Assembly: GCA_973895155.1 (NCBI GenBank)
Contig: OZ316893.1
Span: forward strand, 372,001-436,000
From: Marsupella aquatica
Lineage: Eukaryota; Marchantiophyta
Length of the DNA stretch: 64,000 nt
Direction: 5' to 3'
Part shown: in pieces, positions 55,408 through 64,000 of the stretch
Layout: each line of letters opens with the position of its first letter
How positions within the stretch are numbered: position 1 is the stretch's first letter
The notes under the pieces: model-generated
Database searches by the model: none
Seen by the model: only the letters and a program-made list of their open reading frames with translations
Told to the model about the DNA's origin: nothing
Program-made: the position numbers and the translations under genes

Positions 55408-58400
55408 CGCCTCCTCCCTCCACGTCCGCCCTCCCTAAAAGGAACGGCGCCCTTGCACCGTCACGACACCGGTGGTGGATCCTCAATGGACGCCCCCAAC
55501 ACTTCCTCCTCAGCCACTGCCGTTGGCCCGCCTACTGATAGATTACCTGCCCTTGACCGAGTCAACTCTCCCTCGGCCTGACTGGGTCCACCTTCGGCTT
55601 CAGCCTCGACACCGGCCTCGGCAATACCCACGGCTTCGGCCTCAGCCACTCCCACGGCTTCGGCTTCAGCCACTCCCTCGGCTTCGGCCTCCCCTTCCCC
55701 TAGGGTAGTTGGATCCTTAGCCGTGACCCTGTCTGGGGTCGGTGCTGGGTCTACCTCCTTGATCACCATGGCCTGTGAAGTCGTATTACTCCTTGACCCT
55801 GAAGGTTTCCGCTTCTTCTTCGTTGGTGGCTCGGCAGCTGGTCCCTTCCCCTTCCCACTTACTTCCGGCACTGGTGCAGGTGGTGCGGCTTGTCCTTCGG
55901 CAATTACCACCCCTGGTAACTGGTTTGTCCCAACGGGAGATGGACCTGCTGCAGCTAAGCATTTAAATACTGCGGCTTGTTTCTTCAGCCGCTCTGTTTG
56001 GTTGTCGGCCCGCCGCTGTAGGTTCTCCATCTTCCTCGTGATTTCCTCCAACTCCTCTTGGGTTTCATCCAGGTCCTTACGTGCCCCCTCCAGCTCGTTT
56101 TTGGCCTCCTCCTGCTCCCTGTGGGCTTCCTCCAATTCCTTCTTCAAGGTAGCCCTCTCCTCCCGGGTTGCTCTTAGCTCCTTGTCGAGCTCTGCAATGA
56201 TGACAGACTCCATCTGGTTCATCTTGGCGTAAGTCTGTTCGAGCATCTCGTCCTTCTCCCTTAGGTCGGCCTTGAAGCTGGCCGTCAGGGACGCAAGCTC
56301 CTGCTGCAGCGCCATAATCCCTTGATAGGATTTCCCTAACTCGGCCTCCTTCTGCTCAAGGGCTCCGCGGATTTTCTCGAGCTCCCCTTTCAACGCCCAT
56401 TCCTTTCTTTGGGTCTCCGCCATGGCCCGGCTGTTGGCTGTTATGTGGGCCTCCTCTGTATTCTTCAGCTCTTGCTTCCACTTCTCCCTCTCTTTGATCG
56501 TGTCGGCCAACTCTTCCTGCGTCTGAGTCAGTTTATCCTTGATATTCTGATTATCAGCCTGCGCGGTGTCCAACTGCCCCTGCATGATGTTCAGCTCATG
56601 TCGTTTAATCCGCAGTTCATCTTGGGCTTTCTTGGCCGCCCTTAGATCTTCAATCTCGGCTTCCATCCTCCTAAGCCGCCGAATGACCTCGTCCTTCTTG
56701 CTTCTCTCTAAAGCCACCGTTTCTTCTAATTGGTGCTTCTCCAACTGCTCCCTATGGAAAAAGGGTCCTACCTCCAACTCCTCTCCAAAGATGCCGAGCG
56801 CAAGTTCCCCACACATCTCACCATACTCCATGGCTCTATTCTTAGCGTAGGTGGAGTAAGTAGAAGTGATCAGCATCGCCCATCGTGGCCTCTGCTCCCA
56901 AGCCGTCCTGCGGATCTCTTCAATCGTGGCTAGAGGTTTGCTTCCTTTTTCGGCTAGCCGCCTGATGTCCTCCGGCCAATCTCCTCCTGGTAAATCCTTT
57001 TCCTTAGCCAGGGCGGCCTCCTCCTCCTGCTTGATTCGCTCCTGAAATTCCTGCACCGTCTGTTTTATGCCGTTGAAGCTCGGGGGAGCAACATCTGGTG
57101 GGGGAGACTCAGGGCTACTCTGCTGGTTGGGGTCCCCTCGCACTACCCTTGGAAGTGTGGGGACAAACCGGCCACAGGTCCTTACTCCTGGAACGTGATG
57201 GTCCGACCCATAGCCGGAATTATCATGGCTGCAGTCCTCCACTGCCTCCTCTACCTCTTGGACGTCCGGCTTCTCCCTCTCCTCTTCGTCGGTAGGAGCT
57301 TCAGGCAATTCTGCCTCAGATTCGGAGCTTGAGGTTCCCACGTACATTCGAACACCTGGCTTGGATTCCGGCCTGATTCTCTCCTTGTCTCCAGCAAAGG
57401 GGTTTTCTCTTGTGAGCCGGTGTAGGCCTACCTCTGTAGTAGTGTCCTGCATTTTTGCCGTTGCCGTTGTTGTTGCCGATGCCGATTTCTTTTCTTTCTC
57501 CAGTAGTTTCAGCAGACTCTGCATGCCTGGTTGCTGCATCGGCAAGTCCTCCTTCCTGGGCCTAAACACCTGCTCGATCGTAGGACTAACAGGTGGTTGA
57601 GGCTTCTCAGCCAACGGCCTCGGCGTTGGAGCTTCCTCGGGTGCCCTTACCTGTAGGGGAAGTACCGGGGCAAAAGTCTGACTTCTGGCATACCGGCACA
57701 ACAGCGGCATGTGATAGCCAAGCCGCGACACGCTCCCCATGCCGATTACCTACTGCTCCTCCTTTAAGATCTTCTTCAATTGGTTGAGGAGGTACCCGTT
57801 GTAGTCCCGGCTTGGGTCTGGCCTTTCTGCCAGATAGACCTGTGCCTTGCCGATCTCTGCCCTCGGCAAGTTACAATGCATGGTCACCCGCAAGAAGTCG
57901 ATCATCTCTCCTATGTGCAGGTTGGTGCAGGTGTTCCGGAAGAAGCCATTCTTCGTTGATGGCCCGGGGAACGACCGGAACTCCTTGTCAGGCAAGGTCT
58001 TCCTGGTATCAACTTTGGTCTTATTGCCTATCGGCAGGCCAAACACTTCGGCAATTACCTTGGGAGTAAGATAGAAATCCTTCCCATATATCCTCGTGCA
58101 ATTGGTCTCGGGTTCCCATGACCCCACGAATTCTAATAGGTCTGACTCCGGTACCTCCGGCTTCAGCCATGGTAATCTTACAAAGGCCTCCAAGCCGGAT
58201 CCGGCCATGAAGCCTTGGTACTTCTTGGTCTGCATGGCCGTAAAGCATGCATCCTCCTCCCGTGCAAAATGTAGTTGCACCTCCACCGGTAGGGTTGCCG
58301 CCCAGCCCTTCCAGGTGTCATCCCTGGTTGGAATGGCCTTGATGGGATCGACCTCCTCCTCTTCGGCTTCTCCCTGCCTCCTGCTCTGCTGCTCGGCTGG

Positions 58401-59198
58401 CTTCTTTGGTGCCGCCGACCTCGTTCTTTTTGCCGGGGTGGCTTCATTGTTGACGGCTCCCTTCCTCTTCATCTCTGCTGCCGTGGAGGTTTCTCCTAGC
58501 ACCGTTGCCTGGGTCCACCTTTCCGTGCTACCCTTTAATTCCCAGTGTATGTCGTTGCAGTTCTTGATGGCCTCTCGGATGCCGACGATGCTGTCTTTGC
58601 AAAATAGAAGATCGTCGAGTTGATTGGAAGTAGGCGTCCACAGGAACTCGTCCTTGATGAGTTCGCCTCCTAAGAAAGCCGTCTTCTGCAGCTCCCACAA
58701 TCGAGCGAGCTCCTGCCGTTCTCGAGCTGCCCTTTCTGATTCCTCGTCCTCGTAAGTCTTGATGTACTCAGTTGCCCGTTCGAACAGGCATCCCTAGAAA
58801 TGTGCCGCTTGATTGACGTTGCTCATACCCTCCTTAGGTTGATCGTCGGTATCTACTCTCTCCCCGAGTGCTTGCCTAAGCAGCTGACAGTAGTTGGCCT
58901 CCCGTAGTCGTCTGCCTAGTTCGTGCTTGCAAATGAGCCACCATCTCCTGCAAGCGCTCCTTACCCCTCTCCTTTGCCGGTCCTTCTTCCCGTTGATCCT
59001 TCCTAGCCGCCGACGCTTAACGCGCCCTAACCCTAATCGGGTTTTCACCCTTAGCCTTACCTCCGGCCTCGGCCCGGGTTCCATGGTTGCCCTAATTGTT
59101 TATATTTTCCTTGTTTTGTCACTATACTAAGGTGTTCCTAGGGTGCCTTCCTGCTTTACCCACTTAACCGGCCGAGTGATTCCTGTCTAGGCATCACA
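55408..59198 (-). mobile_element. truncated second gypsy internal region (ORF2 only)
   Basis: Matches 45097-48887 nearly base for base. It includes the polypurine tract (55408-55423), all of ORF2 and the spacer to pol, then stops three codons before the pol stop. Beyond 59198 the sequence is unrelated. With the shared LTR this makes a tandem of one and a third elements. No LTR is found on its far side. Confidence 0.9.
55461..59084 (-). pseudogene. second gypsy ORF2 copy with two nonsense codons
   Basis: ATG at 59084; the same 1,208-codon length as 48772-45149, with no indel. TAG at 58796-58794 (TGG in the other copy) and TAG at 57752-57750 (CAG in the other copy). It keeps CGA where the other copy has its TGA. 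The two copies thus have different lesions and each shows that the ancestral frame was open throughout. Protein layout as described for the 45149-48772 copy. Confidence 0.82.
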
Positions 59199-59403
59199 GA
59201 CTTATTCAGGGAGACGCTTCCCTGCTTTGTCTTTCAAATATGGACCTGGATTTTCCCCCGCATCCCACCGGAATGATCTCCCCATTTTTGGGTCCCATCT
59301 CAGTTTCAGGCCAGCCCCATGTTTGGGTTCCGGTTGAGTTTTGAGGATGACATTGACTTTTTGAGTACATTCCAATGCTCGACTGTTCTAACCTATTCAA
59401 AAA

Positions 59404-59548
59404 TGAGAACTAATGTCCTTGCATTCATGTCATGCCAAAATAGATGTATGTCTCCCATTTTTCTCAACAATACCATGCCAAAGTGAATGAGTGTACCTTC
59501 CCCCCATTCCACGCCTCCACATCTATTCTCCACCAAATCATCATCATC
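59404..59548 (+). repeat. dispersed direct repeat, copy 1
   Basis: About 145 bp, from GAGAACTAATGTC through GTCATGCCAAAATAGATG, ACCATGCCAAAGTGAATGAG and CATTCCACGCCTCCACATC to ATCATCATC. It matches 62340-62515 with small indels. Confidence 0.8.
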
Positions 59549-61551
59549 GGGAATCTTTCGATGACATTCCCCGCCTGGTCAACACAGAACTCAACTTGCA
59601 AGCAGCAGAAGAGCGCCGTGACAAAAGAATTAATTGGGATAGCCAACAGGGAGGCTCACAAAGCATCAGGGAGGCTCACGGCGTCTCCCAAGAGGCGAGG
59701 TATTGGAGCCTCTATTGCGATGGAGGGCTTTGCTCCACCCCAAATCCATTATTAGTGGCGAGGAGTTCAAGCACCATCTCCCAGGGACCGAGGTTTGGGC
59801 CCGAACCTTGGACGCGGATCGTAGGATCCCCACCTCAGTGCCGTGTGGTTGCAGAGGTGAACACAGCTGAGGTGAGCTCAGACACGGATGAGCTCCGACT
59901 CGGACGCTCTGAGCCCCCCGGGGACCAATTTCCCATCCCGCAGCCCAGCAATGGCTACACCCACCACCACCATATCCGTCCTCGACCTACAAAACATGGC
60001 CACACGGGTTTTTTCTGGCACATTTTTAACTTTTCGGACAGTGTTCAGAACTGATGTGATTCACACACCCTAAACTGAATGAAAGCAGAGAGCAATCCAT
60101 CTTTTTGTAACGGTCCACAATCACAGGTTATCGGCCAGATTATTGGCCAGTCCAGCATTTGCACAGTTTATGGCATGCACGATGTGTTCGGAAGTTTCAT
60201 GTTTGGAGTTAGGTGTTTCAGTTTAGGATCTGCCGAAAACAATGTGTGAGCTACCTCCCCAATGACTGCCATGCCCAAATGATGACATGAAGAAATTTCA
60301 TCACATCACATATGTACCCCAAAGAAACTGAACGACGTCATCCAGACTATCAGTTTGGTATCCGATTTTTGTAGGACACATTGATCCGAATGCATATCCT
60401 CCCACGACATTCGAATCCACCTTGTCGGAAAGTGTGACGCACAAGTATAGGGATAGGAAATGAACGGCTGGGAAGCACAGATTGTCAATTTTTTGTGTTA
60501 TTTATGTTTTGTCCGGTTTTCTCTACGCTACTGTCGTGTGAGTGGCTGTCCTTCGGCGTGCATCCACCGGGGTTGTTCTTGGCGTATTTTCTACTTTTGG
60601 GACACTTTTCAAACCCCAAACTGATTCACACACCCTAAACCGAATAAAAGCGTCTCATCAAAATAATTATTGTGGAACAAGGTCTTGTTCACGAGCCAAT
60701 TTTGGCAGATTTTTTATTGGCAGAGCTGGACGGTTGAGTGTTTTTCCCTGTTTTCAGGAATAGTGCTCTTTGTTGGTATTTTACTGTAGTTCCTGTGTTC
60801 GGTGTTGCGGATGTGAAAATTTTGTTTTCACATTTTTGAATGTGGCGGGGCTTATTCGGGGGATCCTATCCGTTGGGGAAGACTTTTATGTTCATTCGGA
60901 AGATTGGTAAAGTGACTCGAAGATTTCTATGTAATGGGGTTGATAAGCACCAGTTTATTGTGTTAGTGGAAACTAAACCGCGAGTGTGGACATCAACTAT
61001 TGTCTTTCGTCTTAGTGACACGATTGAGAAGGTTATATCGAGTTTGATACTATTGATAAGCAACCTCGGTGCTCACATTGCTTTTCACCAACGCACTCAG
61101 CCAGTGGATGCTTTGAAGGAGTAGATAGTGAGAAGAAAAATCACTTGATCTTGAATCAAGGAGTGAGGGATAATTCTTTACAAAAGATTCAGGAGCAGGA
61201 GAGGGATCCTCAGTACGGGTCATGCATCCTCAATACAATAGATTCCCCCAAAACCTCATGACAAATAGAAGTCATCATGACAGAATGTGAAACAATGAAC
61301 ATTTGGACCAAGTTATATGAGGCTAATTCAATAATGAACATCTCAAGACATAACACATTTTGTCTTCACATCAATTCTTGAAATCCTTGATCGTCCCGTC
61401 GTGGCGAGACCGACTCTAAATGAAGCATTTGACGGTTTGGTCAAGTCGCTTGCACCCACGGACAGGTTCAGGTAGAGTGCAATTGCAATACACATTATCA
61501 TGTCATGAACCATAAACTATCAAAGGGTGTTGATTGTGTAACAAACATACT

Positions 61552-61652
61552 TTGGGGGGTCGATTGGGGCAGATTTGAACATAGGGGGTCGGTTGGGGCA
61601 GATTTGAACATAGGGGGTCGATTGGGGCGGATTGGAACATATGGTGTCGATT
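61552..61652 (+). repeat. 29-bp minisatellite
   Basis: About three and a half copies of a unit containing GGGGGTCGATTGGGGCAG, then ATTTGAACATA. Later copies carry a few substitutions and the array decays into GGTGTCGATTAAGC. Confidence 0.85.
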
Positions 61653-62115
61653 AAGCAAGAAACAGTCCAAAGGGGGTTTATTAAGCATAAACCTCCAATA
61701 ATTCTAGTGTTTTAGAGGGAAAATTACCGGATTATTGTGTTGTACATTCATCTATTCATCTATTTCAGAGTAGGTCTTGAAAGGTTCACAGTAAGTTGTT
61801 GTTCTCCGCGACGGTAGGTGTACAATCACCGAATCACGCATCCACTATTCCACATTTCCACTGGTTATGGTGGGTCCGTGGGTGCCGACTAGCTCAGTAC
61901 TTCGTTAATGAACCATATGCAGTACAGGCGCCAGCCCATTGAATCGCGAGGGATCCTCATCAGTCATGAACGAGGACATCATCAAGTCATCAACCAGGCC
62001 CATGACCGAGAGGGTCTGTCGCGGAGGCTCAACTAAATTACACGAGTACTACTCTGTAGTAAAATGATTAAGGAAGCAAATCATGTTTGACATGTGCCCA
62101 GTGTGCCACAGGTCT

Positions 62116-62340
62116 AGTTAGAGACTCTTGTAATTCTGAAAATTCAGGGAATACACGTCATCTCATAAATTCTTAACCATTGGATCTATGTAATTGGACC
62201 ATCTAGATTCTTATCATGTGTGAGCACTTGTGTGAACAGTTAGGTGAGACAAAAGTGTCACTTCAATTCTCAGCCATTGGATGTTTATGATTGGAGCATC
62301 TAGATGCTTTGCATGTGGGAACACTTGTGGGACAAAAGTG
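62116..62340. repeat. dispersed repeat with about 95-bp subrepeats, copy 2
   Basis: Begins AGTTAGAGACTCTTGTAA and includes two subrepeats starting near 62169 and 62264 (CTTAACCATTGGAT and CTCAGCCATTGGAT, each followed by an ATCTAGAT motif and a GTG..CACTTGTG motif). Same family as 28218-28545. Confidence 0.6.
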
Positions 62341-62515
62341 AGAACTAATGTCAGATTGCATTTGTCCATGCATTCATGTCATGCCAAAATAGATGCATGT
62401 ATATTTCTCTCACATTTTTCTTAACCATACCATGCCAAAGTGAATGAGTGTACAATTAACTCCCCCCCCCCCATTCCACGCCTCCACATCTATTCTGCAC
62501 CAAATCATCATCATC
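62340..62515 (+). repeat. dispersed direct repeat, copy 2
   Basis: Partner of 59404-59548. It has extra bases after AATGTC and within the TTTCTC and C-run segments. The C run (10-11 bases) near 62462 is a likely slippage site. Confidence 0.8.
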
Positions 62516-62674
62516 AAACACTACAGTACAAGTTCCACCCCCTAAATCCACCTTTTTTCTTTAACTTTTGTCCTTTATAAAATGAGGAAAGAGTGTGAGT
62601 AAATGGTAGCACTTCATCAAAAAATAAACTTTTTTGGTGCCATCAGATCCACCTAGACACTCCTCCCACTACAT

Positions 62675-62921
62675 GATATTATGCACAACTACCTCAATAT
62701 CAATCACCCATTTACAATGTTATATAATCCCTATAATCAACCATTAAAGGGCTCTACAAAAGTATTTGAAGTTTTGGATGATTGGACATTGTTTGAGAAT
62801 ATTTGGGAAGTTTGGGTTGATTGGTATTGAGCTAGTTTTGCATAATATCCAATCACCCAAAATTCAAATATTTTTGTAGAGCCCTTGCTGGTTAGTTATA
62901 GGGATTATATAACATTGTAAA
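62675..62921. repeat. interleaved inverted repeats (possible MITE)
   Basis: Arm A 62675-62710 pairs with A' 62814-62849 (GATATTATGCACAACTACC against its near reverse complement). Arm B 62711-62786 pairs with B' 62850-62921 (TTACAATGTTATATAATCCC against GGGATTATATAACATTGTAA). The order is A-B-A'-B', so the two stems cross like a pseudoknot instead of nesting. Arms match at roughly 85-90 percent by eye. Confidence 0.75.
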
Positions 62922-64000
62922 AAAGAAAACTCAACTAAGATTTCCCCCCAAATCCTTGCAACACTTAATTGTTCCCATTTCTTAATAAAAATGGGGAATG
63001 AAGAAAACTAGTGTTGAAGTTGATGGCAAGCTCAAAAATTCCAAGATGAGTGAGAGAAATAAAGGGAAATAAAAAAAAGAAAAACTACTATTATTGATTT
63101 GAGGATTTCATCTCAACTTGAACTAAATATATACTTTGCCAATTTTCTTGACATCTTCTTCCATTGTTGATTAAGGAAACTAGCATAGATAGTTAGCTTG
63201 AAGTATTTTGAATGTCTTGAACATCTAACCTGGTTTTTCCATTTGATTGTCGTCCATGTCCTCTACTGTAAGTGCAACACCCTTTCCAACCCTTGACAGT
63301 GGATTGGGTCTCTTACTTTGCTCCCACTCCACCCCTCCTGATTTGAATCCTGGTTGGCTGGCCCACTCCCAGTTCGCTGTTCAAGGGAGGGAGAGCATAT
63401 CGGCTAACTGAGGATGGTGACAAACATCCCATTATAAGAAACTCACAAGATCATGTTCACCATTGGATGATTCCAAACTAGCCAGAGTTCCTTTGCTTAA
63501 TCAACGGTGGAAAATGGGTTGGAATGTCATAATTTAACACATTCAAAATAGTGATCGACAAAGTATCCATTTCTATCCTTTTGGTTTCCCTCAAGCTTGC
63601 ATTTGACCTAAGGCTGTAGTACACAACAAGAGCATACAAGTGCCTTCAAATCAAGTTGGACTTATTCAGAGTATTTGTAGTAGTGCAATCCATGCATTGA
63701 CTGGAAAAGTCCAAATATAAATACAAATTCTTCCACAAAGACACAAATAAAGCTTCTTCCCGCTTAGAAGGTAGTTGTGTCCCAATTTGTGACTATCTTT
63801 GGAAAACTAATCAATGGTTAGCTGACCTCAAAATTTAAAACAACTTTGCCCAATTTTAATTTCATTTCTATTAATAAAAAAGAACAAATTTCCTAATTTT
63901 TTGGCACCAAACATTGCCTTTGGGTAGAGTCCAATTGATAGGGAAATGGTTGTTTGGCAACAAACAAATTTTGCCGTTTGGTAGAGTTCAATTGATAGAA

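Larger units (their letters stand above)
59199..64000. other. gene-free, repeat-bearing region
   Basis: No convincing coding sequence; a 94-residue frame at 60840-61124 shows no recognised domain. Contents: a direct repeat pair (59404-59548 and 62340-62515), a weaker duplication (about 60040-60170 and 60600-60740, sharing GATTCACACACCCTAAAC), a 29-bp minisatellite (61552-61652), subrepeats (62116-62340) and interleaved inverted repeats (62675-62921). It becomes AT-rich to the right. Confidence 0.55.

Overview
The window reads as nuclear DNA of a land plant or close relative. It is dominated by transposable elements: plant-type Ty3/gypsy elements, a decayed Ty1/copia fragment, a possible tRNA-derived SINE and a large MULE-like DNA transposon. 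Genes carry GT-AG introns of about 90-210 bp. The gypsy reverse transcriptase resembles the non-chromovirus (OTA-type) plant lineages and has no chromodomain. A non-seed plant seems likely to me, but this is inference. I see no conserved host housekeeping gene, and no convincing tRNA, rRNA or CRISPR array.

Layout. 1-8260 is the 3' part of a plus-strand gypsy element (end of protease, pol, a large extra ORF, 3' LTR), broken by nonsense codons and frameshifts. About 8400-17300 is a DNA transposon with two divergent multi-exon genes. The minus-strand gene (12767 to 8628) has an N-terminal ParB-like domain and a C-terminal N6/N4-type DNA methyltransferase-like domain. The plus-strand gene (13693 to about 17299) has zinc-binding motifs and a D-D-E core like Mutator-like transposases. 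About fourteen copies of a 13-17 bp GC-rich palindrome, consensus CTAGCGCCNGGCGCTAG, lie in the introns, the divergent promoter and the flanks of these genes. I saw none in the exons. This is the most interesting signal in the window.

18440-22120 and 35293-42724 hold decayed or near-intact members of a gene family resembling plant-mobile-domain proteins with coiled-coil tails. The gypsy extra ORF has similar short motifs. 25553-26047 encodes a protein ending in an RNase H1 N-terminal/viroplasmin-like domain. 26250-27110 is a decayed copia reverse transcriptase/RNase H fragment. 27110-35290 is mostly gene-free, with tandem repeats.

44231-59198 is a recent minus-strand gypsy tandem: LTR, full internal region (gag, protease, pol, 1,207-codon ORF2), a shared LTR, then a second ORF2 copy cut off three codons before the end of pol. 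The two LTRs differ at 7 of 866 positions by eye. 59199-64000 is gene-free and AT-rich, with dispersed repeats, a 29-bp minisatellite and an unusual interleaved inverted repeat.

How the parts fit. The gypsy genes would provide particle, reverse transcription and integration functions, plus an ORF2 product of unknown role. In the DNA transposon, the transposase would move the element. The ParB/methyltransferase-like protein and the dispersed palindromes could form a self-recognition or self-marking system. That link is a hypothesis. Most inactivating stops in both element types fit C-to-T change, as expected in methylated, silenced DNA.
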